Shown piece after piece: positions 1 to 7,249 of a stretch of 8,938 nt of DNA. Under the pieces are notes generated by a model. That model ran no database searches and was not told the origin of the DNA. It saw only the letters and a list, made by a program, of their open reading frames with translations. Numbering within the stretch: position 1 is the first letter of the stretch; every line of letters begins with the position of its first letter. The translations under genes were made by a program, and so were the position numbers. The DNA lies in the NCBI GenBank assembly GCA_012519875.1, contig JAAYPL010000194.1, positions 1 through 8,938 on the forward strand. The letters run 5' to 3'. The DNA is from Clostridiaceae bacterium (GTDB taxonomy: Bacteria; Bacillota; Clostridia; Saccharofermentanales; UBA5734).

Positions 1-831
1 GACGATGCCAACAAACACGATTACGGAACAAACCCCTTCAATGACGACCTTGCGGACGCGGGCTATGAGATCACCGTCATCGACTACGGTCCGGACGGCG
101 TGAAAGGCACCGATGATGACTTCTCCACCACGTTCAACAGTTCGTTTGTCAAGCGGAACAACAATATCATCGTCGCCGACGAGATCGACGGTGCACCGCT
201 GCCGAATGACGGAAAAACCTGGCCGCTGAAACTCGTCGGCTCCGCCCTGACCTCGAACAAGCAGAGAGTCGGGAGCATCGATGAGATTGTGCTGACCGGG
301 GTGCCGATTGTTGCCGATGCGACGATCTCCCTTGAGCAGGGCTGGAACTTTGTCTCGGTACCCAGGGTGCTCTCTGCCGGAAACGACAATGCCACAATCT
401 TTGCTAACGTCAACCGGGAGAAGCACAGCATCTGGCAGTATGATGCCGCGATAAAGGACTGGAAGAGAGTGACGGAGACCGACCCGATTCTCCCGCTTGA
501 GGGTTACTGGATCTACTCTGCCGGCAACGTGGAGGTTCCACTCCAGTTTGACACCGGCGTGATCAGGACTCCTCCAGCAAAGGCGCTTGCAAAAGGCTGG
601 AACGCTATCGGGTTCAGCGACACCGAACCAGCCACGGCGCGCGACACCCTCCTCTCGCTTGGAGATGCGTGGACGCAGGTGATCGGGCATGACGCCAGCA
701 CACAGCGGTACGAGACATCCATCATACGGGGCGGGTCGGGCAACCACGCTGACACGCAGGAGATGCTGCCGATGAAGGGCTACTGGGTCTACCTGCGCGG
801 TGAGAGCGAACTCGCCGCTATCGGGGCATGA
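1..831 (+). CDS. Surface protein, 3' part: sulfite-oxidase-like domain end plus two GWN/GYW repeats (5'-partial)
   Basis: The reading frame is open from base 1 to the TGA at 829-831, so the true start lies upstream and 276 codons are visible. The first ~100 residues resemble the C-terminal half of an oxidoreductase molybdopterin-binding (sulfite-oxidase-like) domain: a TFNSSF strand, then IIVADEIDGAPLP, WPLKLVGSAL and a closing VGSIDEIVL strand. Two tandem repeats of about 85 residues follow. Each opens with GWN (GWNFVSVP near base 341, GWNAIGF near base 595) and closes with GYW (EGYWIYSAG, KGYWVYLRG). Repeats of this kind are common in secreted archaeal proteins, and a binding or structural role is the usual guess. 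No C-terminal membrane anchor is present, and any export signal is outside the window. The next gene starts 12 nt downstream, suggesting co-transcription. No enzymatic residues are recognisable. The specific function is unknown. Confidence 0.85.
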   Translation, partial: DDANKHDYGTNPFNDDLADAGYEITVIDYGPDGVKGTDDDFSTTFNSSFVKRNNNIIVADEIDGAPLPNDGKTWPLKLVGSALTSNKQRVGSIDEIVLTGVPIVADATISLEQGWNFVSVPRVLSAGNDNATIFANVNREKHSIWQYDAAIKDWKRVTETDPILPLEGYWIYSAGNVEVPLQFDTGVIRTPPAKALAKGWNAIGFSDTEPATARDTLLSLGDAWTQVIGHDASTQRYETSIIRGGSGNHADTQEMLPMKGYWVYLRGESELAAIGA

Positions 832-843
832 TGGAGCGGATCC

Positions 844-2610
844 ATGGATATCAGGTATATCATATCCCTCCTCATTCTCCTCTCTCTTGCCTGCACAGCA
901 GCCGCCCTGCCGGTGCTCCCCGATGAATTTGCCGGCAGCGTCACGCTCGACGGGAAACCCGCACCCGCGGGAACCGTCATCACCGCCAGGATCGACTGGA
1001 ACGAACGCGGCTCCACAGTCACCACAAAGGCCGGGGAGTATGGCCCCCTGGATTCTCCGGGAGTCCTCGCGGTCAGGGCGACTGAAGAGGATCTCCGGCG
1101 CTCTGGTTCCCCGATCATAACCTTCTGGGTGAACGGCCACAAGGCCGATCAGGAGGTCGCGTTTACCGGGGGAGCAACCCGGCGGCTCGACCTCTCGGCT
1201 GTCACCGGAGGGGAGGACGATCAGGTGCCGGTAGCGTCCGGCAGGAATTCGTTCGCAATCGAGGGTGTCGGCATCACGGACACCGACGGGGGGCAGCAGG
1301 TCGTCATCAATAACAGGACCGTTCTGGGCGGCATCACCACCAACGAGACCGCCATCACTCTGAGCAATGTGGACGGGTGGGAGGAAGTGGTCATCTTCAC
1401 CAGGGAACGACCTGCTGGAGATATGCAGCTCGCCGGCACCATCGAGAGCGTCTATGCCCGAAGCAGTCCGATCAACACCGGATCTGCCTGGGCACAGGTC
1501 GACCTTGAGATGAGCAGGCACCCCGGCTCAACCGCTCAACTCGATACGACAATCTATCAGAACCCCAAAACCGACGAACAGGAGGCATTCGAAACCGTTG
1601 TTTACCAGATGACGGGCAAGAACATCAACAGCTTTGCCTATGTCCTGAACGTACAGAAGACCAACGTCGCAAACGAAGGGGACGGTGGCATCATCAGGGC
1701 CGCAACGATCAGGATGGCGGCCGGCCCCGAATGGGTTACCAGCATGGGCGGGGTGGATAACGTCGTCATCCTGCGGCAGGCCGATGATGGTACAACGACT
1801 GGACTGGAAACGCACTGCCTCAAAGAACGCGATGCTGCCGGGAACTACATCTTTGAGGCCGTATCCCCGGGCGGCCTCTCAGCATTCGCGCTGGTTGCTA
1901 CAAAAGCCCCGAGCAGCAGTACAGGAGACGGTAGCGGGTCCGGCACCACGCCTGGCGGAGGATCCTCCAAAGACCCGGGATCGCAGCTGGTCTATGACCC
2001 CAGTGCCCCCGAGGTGCATACCGGGCGCGTATCCCTTGCCACATCACCGACCGGGGTGGTGCTTGAGTCCGTGACGGTCAGGACCACTGATGAGGCCTGT
2101 GCCGTGGAGATACGGGAAGGCACCACCGCGCGCGACGCGGACGGCAACCCGCTCGGCGAGGTGACCACTACGAGGATTGCCCCAGCCGACGTTCCGGCGG
2201 CTCCGCCGGGAACGACGGTCGCTATCGCGCTCTCGTGCGGCCCTGCGGGTGCCACCTTCGACCCGCCGGCTGTCCTCACCTACGCCCTCTCCGGGGAAGA
2301 GTGGGCGAAGATCGACAAGGGTGCCACACCGAAAGTGATGTGGTACAACCCCGAGACCGGGAAGTGGCAGGATGTTCCCGCAACAGTGGACCCCGCCACA
2401 CGGACGGTCACTGCAGAGGTATCGCACTTCAGCATCTATGCTCTGGCATGGGCCGTCTCAGGGACGACAGCACCAGAAACACAGGACACTCCGACCCCTG
2501 AGCAGGAAACGGCCGGGGAACCCGGGGCTGCGTTCCCGACCTGGGCGCTGGCTCTTGTCGTGGTACTGGTCGCCGCACTTGCAGCATTCCTCGTTATGAG
2601 GAAGAAGTAA
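844..2610 (+). CDS. Secreted, C-terminally membrane-anchored multi-domain surface protein
   Basis: This is a 588-residue protein. The ATG at 844 is supported by GGAG at 833-836 with 7 nt spacing. Residues 1-21 are a signal peptide (IISLLILLSLACTAAA). Residues ~24-118 form a beta-rich domain that starts LPDEFAGSVTLDGKPAPAG and runs to ITFWVNGHKA, as in carboxypeptidase-regulatory-like domains of methanogen surface proteins. Residues ~130-352 are a long beta region ending in YIFEAVSPGGLSAFALVA, which recalls the PGF-pre-PGF type of domain. A Gly/Ser/Pro linker (355-380) leads to a ZU5-like domain (~382-535) containing a Cys pair (419, 465) and the ending VSHFSIYALAW. A Pro/Glu/Thr stretch precedes a transmembrane helix (~563-585) with a final RKK. 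The overall picture is a protein tethered to the membrane with its domains outside. It has no catalytic motif I recognise. The role may be envelope structure or ligand binding. Confidence 0.85.
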   Translation: MDIRYIISLLILLSLACTAAALPVLPDEFAGSVTLDGKPAPAGTVITARIDWNERGSTVTTKAGEYGPLDSPGVLAVRATEEDLRRSGSPIITFWVNGHKADQEVAFTGGATRRLDLSAVTGGEDDQVPVASGRNSFAIEGVGITDTDGGQQVVINNRTVLGGITTNETAITLSNVDGWEEVVIFTRERPAGDMQLAGTIESVYARSSPINTGSAWAQVDLEMSRHPGSTAQLDTTIYQNPKTDEQEAFETVVYQMTGKNINSFAYVLNVQKTNVANEGDGGIIRAATIRMAAGPEWVTSMGGVDNVVILRQADDGTTTGLETHCLKERDAAGNYIFEAVSPGGLSAFALVATKAPSSSTGDGSGSGTTPGGGSSKDPGSQLVYDPSAPEVHTGRVSLATSPTGVVLESVTVRTTDEACAVEIREGTTARDADGNPLGEVTTTRIAPADVPAAPPGTTVAIALSCGPAGATFDPPAVLTYALSGEEWAKIDKGATPKVMWYNPETGKWQDVPATVDPATRTVTAEVSHFSIYALAWAVSGTTAPETQDTPTPEQETAGEPGAAFPTWALALVVVLVAALAAFLVMRKK

Positions 2611-2620
2611 CCAACACCCC

Positions 2621-2625
2621 TTTTT
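2621..2625 (+). terminator. Possible weak T-tract terminator in the 36-nt spacer
   Basis: A run of five T follows a CCCC stretch just after the stop of the anchored surface protein. Archaeal termination uses T-rich tracts, but five T without a hairpin is weak evidence. The spacer (2611-2646) is the widest internal gap in the window. The downstream gene lacks a strong ribosome binding site (only AAGAG at 2635-2639), so an operon boundary here is possible but not shown. I see no clear TATA box in the spacer. Confidence 0.15.
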
Positions 2626-2646
2626 CGGACATTCAAGAGTAAAACC

Positions 2647-5217
2647 ATGGTATCAACGCACATACGAGGCTCCATTCCGCACCTGGTTGCCCTCTCGCTC
2701 TGCCTCCTGCTGGCACTGGCGGCCCCGGTTGCCGCATCCCCTACGACCGAACTCCACATCAAAAAGATCGCAGCCGATGGAGTTAGCGTCATAGACGAGA
2801 AGACGGTCGATTACCGCTGGCTTGAGGCAAACCTCCCGGTCCAGGGTGACGGCGTGACCCACTACTATCACCAGGGCCCGGTCTTTGAAGGGGATCCCTG
2901 GAACCCCGAGGAAGACACCAACGTCAAAGAGAAGGATATGGGCGCGGTGAAAGGAACCGACCTGAAAGACATCTGCGAACTCGTCGGCGGGATGGGCGAG
3001 GAGGATATCGTCATGCTCCGGGCGGCAGATGGGATGTCAAAGAGGTTCCCCTACCAGAACGTCTACGAACCGGAACCCCGGCAGGGGCCGATGGTCATCA
3101 CCTGGTACCACGCTGAAGACGGATATGTTCCTGATTATCGCAGCGGAATGAGGCTGGTCTTCTTTGCAGACACATCGACCAACCCGAACGGCACCCATGT
3201 CTTCGGCGTCTGGGATATGCACGAGTGTTTCGACCCCGAATACTGGTATTTCTACAATGGTGAGTATCCAACCACCACAGGTCTCTCCGTGCAGTTTGTC
3301 AGCGAAGTCATCATCGAGAGCGAAGAAGAGGCCACCGGGAGCATTCACGTAAATTCGACCCCTTCCGGGGCCACCATCTTCATCGATGACGAAGAGACCG
3401 GTGACGTGACCCCCTGCACCATCTCCGGGATTGAGGTCGGCAGCCATTCTGTCCGGGTCGAGTTGGAGGGGTTCGTCCAGCCGGATGAAGAGTGGGTCAC
3501 GGTCGATGCGAACGCTGTCACAGAGGTCGAGTTCAACCTGACTCTGGAGGCTGAATCAGGTGGCGATAGCAGTAGTGATGGCGGTGGCTCCATAAACGGG
3601 AGCATCGCCATCACTTCAGTCCCGATGAACGCGAGTATCTACCTCGACGGGAATATGACTGGGCTCTTTACCGATGCGACCCTGAAAGATGTCCCGCCCG
3701 GCGAGCATACGATCGAACTCGTGCTGCCCGGTTACCCGAATATGACCCGGACTGTCACCGTCGAGGTGGGACAATGCAGCCTCCTCGATCTGATCTTCGA
3801 GAACATTACCACAGGCAACGCCGCCACCGGGACCGGGAGGCTTGTCGTCTCTTCGGTCCCGGCGAACGCGAGCATCTACCTCGACGGAAACGCGACGGGG
3901 CTTTGGACCAACGCGACCCTGGAAGCGGTCCCGGCCGGCAGGCATACGATCGAACTTGTAGTGCCCGGCTACCAAAACACCACCAGGACCGTCACCGTCG
4001 AGGGGGGTGGGCAGACCGCCCTTAATCTGATTCTCTCCCCGGTAGATTATGAGACCGGAGCGAACACCACGGGCCGGGGTGAACCCACATCCGGGCGTCC
4101 GGCACCGAGCAACCCCATAGAGGCTTTCATCGAAGCTATCCTCACTTTCGTGGGCAGACTGTTCTCGTTCCTCGGGATGGGGGAGAGTACGATAACCCCG
4201 CTGGAGCCGGAGAGCACATCGCCCCCCAGCGAGGGTGCGATAACCCCCGTGCTGACCGATACCCCGGTGCTCTCCGAACAGACACCGGGTGAGGCGCGGA
4301 GCACAAAAAACCACTCTGGCGGACTCTACATCGACTCGTACCCCCCGGGCATGACGATCGTCGTTGACAACAAAAAACTGGTCTGGAAGACGCCCCAGAC
4401 TGTCTACGGCCTCCGTGAAGGTCTGCATACCATCCGGGTCGAAGAGAGCGATTCCGATGGGAAAAGAGAAGACTCCGGCTACCAGTTTGAGGCACTCCAG
4501 GCCTGGGTCTACCCCGATGCGGTCGCACCGGTCCTCCTCGACGGCCTGACAAACCGGTACAAGAAGACCACCCGGATAGACTCAGAGACCTATCAGGGCG
4601 CGAAGTTTACGGTGAACGGAGTCTTCCCGGCCGGCACCATCCCGGGCGATGCTGCAATCGAGGGGGCAAAGTCCTGGATCACCGTCTTCTGGAACGGAAC
4701 CTACCGCTCACACGCGATCCCCCCGGGCATCGCATCAGGTGAGACGTACACGGTAGAGCCGCAGAGCGAAGGTATCGTCTCGATCAGCATCCGATCAAGC
4801 CCCCCGGGTGCCCTGGTCTTCATCGACGGATTCCCCACCGACAAGGTCACGCCGTGCCGGGTGGACGGCCTCTCACCTGGCCAGCACCGGATCCTGGTCT
4901 CGATGCCCGGCTACCTCCCCGCCGAGGAGGTCATCAGGATACCAGAGGAAGCCAGAACTGGCGGCTCTATCACCTGTACGCTCCGGGAGTACCCCCATGG
5001 TGACCTCCTCGTCGAGAGTACGGTCCCGGATGCAAAGATCTACCTCTACGGTCGGTATACGGGCGAGAAAGCACCGCACACCTTCCCCGGGATGAGCATC
5101 GGCACCTACGAGGTCCGGGTCGTCTCCGAGAACGCCTCAAGGACCGTCGATGATGTGCTGGTGACGCCGGGAGGAACGACGCAGCGCACGGTGGTCCTGA
5201 AGGAGGAACGCCGGTGA
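2647..5217 (+). CDS. Secreted PEGA-array surface protein with N-terminal sulfite-oxidase-like domain
   Basis: This is an 856-residue protein. A signal peptide covers residues 1-30 (LVALSLCLLLALAAPVAA). Residues ~32-222 form a domain nearly duplicated in the gene at 6425-7249, with HYYHQ (72-76), GAVKGTD (99-105), AADG (126-129), GMRLVFFAD (167-175) and WDMHE (189-193). PEGA domains follow at ~231-300, 318-386, 397-464, a divergent extended copy beginning at ~558, then 710-779 and 784-853. Typical PEGA signatures are present (STPSGATIFIDD, SVPANASIYLDG, SSPPGALVFIDG). PEGA domains are extracellular beta modules of surface proteins. Ten N-X-S/T sequons fall between residues 317 and 475, suggesting heavy glycosylation. 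A hydrophobic helix sits at ~489-512, and there is no C-terminal anchor. The start has only a weak AAGAG (2635-2639) upstream, but the signal peptide fits it. The gene overlaps the phosphoesterase by 4 nt. Likely role: a surface display or binding protein. The ligand is unknown. Confidence 0.88.
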   Translation: MVSTHIRGSIPHLVALSLCLLLALAAPVAASPTTELHIKKIAADGVSVIDEKTVDYRWLEANLPVQGDGVTHYYHQGPVFEGDPWNPEEDTNVKEKDMGAVKGTDLKDICELVGGMGEEDIVMLRAADGMSKRFPYQNVYEPEPRQGPMVITWYHAEDGYVPDYRSGMRLVFFADTSTNPNGTHVFGVWDMHECFDPEYWYFYNGEYPTTTGLSVQFVSEVIIESEEEATGSIHVNSTPSGATIFIDDEETGDVTPCTISGIEVGSHSVRVELEGFVQPDEEWVTVDANAVTEVEFNLTLEAESGGDSSSDGGGSINGSIAITSVPMNASIYLDGNMTGLFTDATLKDVPPGEHTIELVLPGYPNMTRTVTVEVGQCSLLDLIFENITTGNAATGTGRLVVSSVPANASIYLDGNATGLWTNATLEAVPAGRHTIELVVPGYQNTTRTVTVEGGGQTALNLILSPVDYETGANTTGRGEPTSGRPAPSNPIEAFIEAILTFVGRLFSFLGMGESTITPLEPESTSPPSEGAITPVLTDTPVLSEQTPGEARSTKNHSGGLYIDSYPPGMTIVVDNKKLVWKTPQTVYGLREGLHTIRVEESDSDGKREDSGYQFEALQAWVYPDAVAPVLLDGLTNRYKKTTRIDSETYQGAKFTVNGVFPAGTIPGDAAIEGAKSWITVFWNGTYRSHAIPPGIASGETYTVEPQSEGIVSISIRSSPPGALVFIDGFPTDKVTPCRVDGLSPGQHRILVSMPGYLPAEEVIRIPEEARTGGSITCTLREYPHGDLLVESTVPDAKIYLYGRYTGEKAPHTFPGMSIGTYEVRVVSENASRTVDDVLVTPGGTTQRTVVLKEERR
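2740..3312 (+). repeat. Paralogous segment shared with 6500-7090 (sulfite-oxidase-like domain, copy 1)
   Basis: This stretch encodes the N-terminal domain of the PEGA-array protein and aligns along its length with 6500-7090. The longest identical peptide is GDGVTHYYHQGPVFEGD. Others are VDYRW, GAVKGTD, YQNVYEP, RQGPM, GMRLVFFAD and WDMHE. The DNA is also similar, for example around 2848-2890 versus 6608-6650. The simplest explanation is a local gene duplication, with one copy gaining or losing the PEGA array. The second copy has about ten extra residues before GYVPDY. Confidence 0.85.
3598..4038 (+). repeat. Tandem duplicated PEGA modules (3598-3804 and 3835-4038)
   Basis: Two adjacent modules of about 205 nt are similar at both DNA and protein level. 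NASIYLDGN, TGL, ATL, HTIELV and TVTVE recur at the same positions, and DNA blocks such as GCATACGATCGAACT are shared. The two copies are more like each other than like the other PEGA modules in the protein, which suggests a relatively recent internal duplication or gene conversion. They are separated by a short Thr/Gly-rich linker. Confidence 0.85.
5202..5206 (+). promoter_or_regulatory. Strong Shine-Dalgarno fixing the GTG start at 5214
   Basis: GGAGG lies 7 nt before the GTG at 5214-5216 and inside the end of the upstream coding region. It supports the non-ATG start and the 4-nt GTGA overlap with the upstream stop, and so supports translational coupling. Confidence 0.7.
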
Positions 5218-6419
5218 GCAGATACCGAAACCTCTTCCCGGTGGTCGTGCTCCTCCTCGCCCTCCTCATCCCGGCAGCATCAGCTACCATCGTCTGGGGC
5301 CCGTACGTCACCAACACCGCCGGAGACTCGGCGATGATCACCTGGAAGACAACCGACGAGGGGCCAGGATGGGTCGAGTACGCCCCCGAGGGCGGCGAGG
5401 TCTGCCGCGTGACCTCGTCCGGGGAGGGAAGCATGCACCGCGTGCTGCTCACCGGGCTTCTACCGGCGACCACCTACCGCTACCGGGTCGGCACCGGAGA
5501 TGAGACGATGGGGGACTGCAGGTTCCGGACATTCGGGGACCAGACGTTCACCTGCATCATATACGGCGACACCCGGGGGCAGAAACCCTTCTTTACGCAG
5601 GCCGAGCGGCACGGCCTGGTGGCAGAGAGGATAGCCGAAGAGGAGGATATCCTCTTTGTCATTCACACCGGCGATTTTGTCTGCGACGAGCCGGAGTGGG
5701 ACGAGTTCTTCGCCGTAGCAGGGCCGGTGCTCAGGAACACAACCCTGGTACCGGTGGCAGGCAACCACGACGGGTCAGCGGAGGCCTTCTCCGCCATCTT
5801 CGGCCTCCCGCCCTACTACTCCTTCGATGCCGGCAGCCTCCACGTGACCATCCTCGACAGCAACGACCGGGCATGGGCGGATATGGAGACACAGACCGCA
5901 TGGCTGGAGGAAGACCTCGCATCCCCTCTGCCCAGGAAGGTCGTGGCGTTCCACCACCCGCCGTTCAGTTCTGACCGCAAACGCCCCGGAGGGGACCTGG
6001 CGATCAGGGCCGAGTGGTGCGATATCCTCTCGCGCAGCGGTGTTGACGCCGTCTTTGGCGCGCACACCCACGCCTACGAGCGCTACCAGGCAGGCGGGAC
6101 CGAGTATTTCGTTGTCGGGTGCGGCGGCGCCCCGCTCTACCCGCTCGCTGGGGAGAAACCCGGGGGGCACCAGATGAGCCACGGGGGGACTCTCGGCTAC
6201 GTCAGGGCCACCGTCAGCCCGAAATCGATTGTTATGGAGATGGTAGCGGTCGCAGAGGTCACAGAGGAAGGCGAGGTGACAATGTATCCGGCAGGGACCG
6301 TCATCGATACCGTCTGTCTCCCCCAGGATACTGCACCGCCGGAGAACGTGGCTGCCGGGTGGTGGGGCGCGCCGGCAGCCCTTCTCAGCGTAGCGATGTT
6401 ATTCAGACTAAGGAGATGA
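5214..6419 (+). CDS. Secreted, membrane-anchored calcineurin-like metallophosphoesterase (acid-phosphatase type)
   Basis: This is a 401-residue protein starting at GTG (GGAGG at 5202-5206). Residues 1-24 are a signal peptide (VVVLLLALLIPAASA). Residues ~26-107 form a fibronectin-III-like domain of the purple acid phosphatase N-terminal type (GPYVTNTAGDSAMITWKT, then LLPATTYRYRVG). Residues ~112-345 are the metallophosphoesterase, with the canonical metal-binding series: YGDT (D119), HTGDF (D154), GNHD (N184, H185), FHHPPF (H247/H248) and GAHTHAYER (H284, H286). The Tyr that gives true purple acid phosphatases their iron ligand and colour (GDxxY) is not evident, since here the motif reads GDFV. 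The metal centre may therefore not be Fe-tyrosinate. A C-terminal hydrophobic helix (~383-397) ends in RLRR, so the enzyme is probably tethered outside the membrane. Likely activity: phosphomonoester or phosphodiester hydrolysis on extracellular substrates. The gene overlaps its upstream neighbour by 4 nt and lies 5 nt before the next gene. Confidence 0.92.
   Translation: MSRYRNLFPVVVLLLALLIPAASATIVWGPYVTNTAGDSAMITWKTTDEGPGWVEYAPEGGEVCRVTSSGEGSMHRVLLTGLLPATTYRYRVGTGDETMGDCRFRTFGDQTFTCIIYGDTRGQKPFFTQAERHGLVAERIAEEEDILFVIHTGDFVCDEPEWDEFFAVAGPVLRNTTLVPVAGNHDGSAEAFSAIFGLPPYYSFDAGSLHVTILDSNDRAWADMETQTAWLEEDLASPLPRKVVAFHHPPFSSDRKRPGGDLAIRAEWCDILSRSGVDAVFGAHTHAYERYQAGGTEYFVVGCGGAPLYPLAGEKPGGHQMSHGGTLGYVRATVSPKSIVMEMVAVAEVTEEGEVTMYPAGTVIDTVCLPQDTAPPENVAAGWWGAPAALLSVAMLFRLRR
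6412..6415 (+). promoter_or_regulatory. Shine-Dalgarno deciding the ATG start at 6425
   Basis: GGAG lies just before three in-frame ATGs (6416, 6419, 6425). Only the ATG at 6425 has normal spacing (9 nt), and it begins a clean signal peptide (MQKKLTWTLL). Longer readings starting as far back as 6119 run through the phosphoesterase gene in another frame and are not credible starts. Confidence 0.75.
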
Positions 6420-6424
6420 TGATT

Positions 6425-7249
6425 ATGCAGAAGAAACTGACATGGACGCTGCTTACGCTTCTTTGCGTGAGTATGCTGGCGGTTGCCGCATCGGCGGCGC
6501 CGACAACCGAACTGCACATTGCAAAGATCGCAAGCGACGGAGTTACCGTCATAAACGAAACAACAGTAGACTACCGCTGGATGGAGGAAAACCTCCCGGT
6601 CCTCGGGGACGGCGTAACCCACTACTACCACCAGGGGCCGGTCTTTGAGGGGGACAAGTGGGACCCCCTGGAGACAACAAACTTCAAGGACAGAGGAGCC
6701 GTGAAGGGAACAGACATCCGTGACCTCGCCGAACTGGTCGGGGGCGCCGAACCCGGGGATGAGATCATGGTCCGGGCGGCCGACGGCTACCATGTTGAGT
6801 TCACCTACCAGAACGTCTATGAGCCTGACTCCCGCCAGGGGCCCATGGGGATCTGCTGGTACAACGGTGCCGAGACAGGGGCCGGAGAGCGGCAGGGGAC
6901 CGGCTACGTCCCTGACTACTACACCGGGATGCGCCTGGTCTTCTTTGCCGACAACTCAACCAACGAGGAAGGCCTCCACGTCTACGGGAACTGGGACATG
7001 CATGAGACACTCCCTGAATCGGCGCAGCACTTCTACGACCTCTACCCCTCCACCGGCGGTCTCACGGTGAAGTGGGTGGATGAGATCCGTGTCTACACCG
7101 ACGGGTTCACCGGCGAGCGGGGGGCGCTTGCGGGATCCCTCAACACCCCGGAGGGGACGACGGAACCAGCGGAAACCCCGCTCTCCCTGGTGGTGACACT
7201 CACCGCGGCCCTTGGAGCAGCAGCGCTCCATGCCCGGAGAGGAGCGTGA
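6425..7249 (+). CDS. Secreted, C-terminally anchored sulfite-oxidase-like domain protein (paralog of PEGA protein N-terminus)
   Basis: This is a 274-residue protein from the ATG at 6425, chosen by GGAG at 6412-6415. The signal peptide spans residues 1-24 (LLTLLCVSMLAVAASA). Residues ~26-222 match the N-terminal domain of the protein at 2647-5217 closely, and the overall pattern fits a degenerate oxidoreductase molybdopterin-binding fold: NLPV (56-59), HYYHQ (66-70), KGTDIRDLAELVGG (94-107), IMVRAADGY (114-122), GMRLVFFAD (168-176), WDMHE (190-194) and WVDEIRVY (217-224). Its mature part has one Cys (144), which is not conserved in the paralog, so a conserved Cys metal ligand is absent. A Thr/Glu/Pro stretch (~240-251) precedes a hydrophobic C-terminal helix ending RRGA, a likely membrane anchor. 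The gene overlaps the next by 4 nt. Likely role: ligand or metal binding at the surface. No catalysis can be assigned. Confidence 0.86.
   Translation: MQKKLTWTLLTLLCVSMLAVAASAAPTTELHIAKIASDGVTVINETTVDYRWMEENLPVLGDGVTHYYHQGPVFEGDKWDPLETTNFKDRGAVKGTDIRDLAELVGGAEPGDEIMVRAADGYHVEFTYQNVYEPDSRQGPMGICWYNGAETGAGERQGTGYVPDYYTGMRLVFFADNSTNEEGLHVYGNWDMHETLPESAQHFYDLYPSTGGLTVKWVDEIRVYTDGFTGERGALAGSLNTPEGTTEPAETPLSLVVTLTAALGAAALHARRGA
6500..7090 (+). repeat. Paralogous segment shared with 2740-3312 (copy 2)
   Basis: This is the second copy of the HYYHQ/WDMHE domain, here as a stand-alone anchored protein. It has an extra short insertion (GAETGAGERQGT) before GYVPDY and lacks two residues before GAVKGTD. 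Otherwise the two copies are collinear. Confidence 0.85.

Noticed and set aside
3598..4038. Repeats considered as a CRISPR-like or mobile element array
   Set aside because: There are only two diverged copies of about 205 nt, both in frame and encoding PEGA modules, so this is protein-domain duplication.
3616..4428. A 270-codon open frame on the minus strand across the PEGA modules
   Set aside because: It is antisense to a well-supported coding region with clear PEGA motifs. Its Arg/Gly-rich translation with repeated segments is only the mirror of the duplicated modules, and it has no family resemblance.
6119..6424. A longer N-terminus for the protein at 6425-7249
   Set aside because: It would run through the phosphoesterase gene in another frame with an Arg/Gly-rich, non-natural composition. 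The ATG at 6425 has a ribosome binding site and begins a good signal peptide.
6197..6793. A 198-codon open frame on the minus strand across the 6425 start
   Set aside because: It spans two genes in antisense, has no recognisable motif, and contains the mirror of the signal peptide and HYYHQ region.
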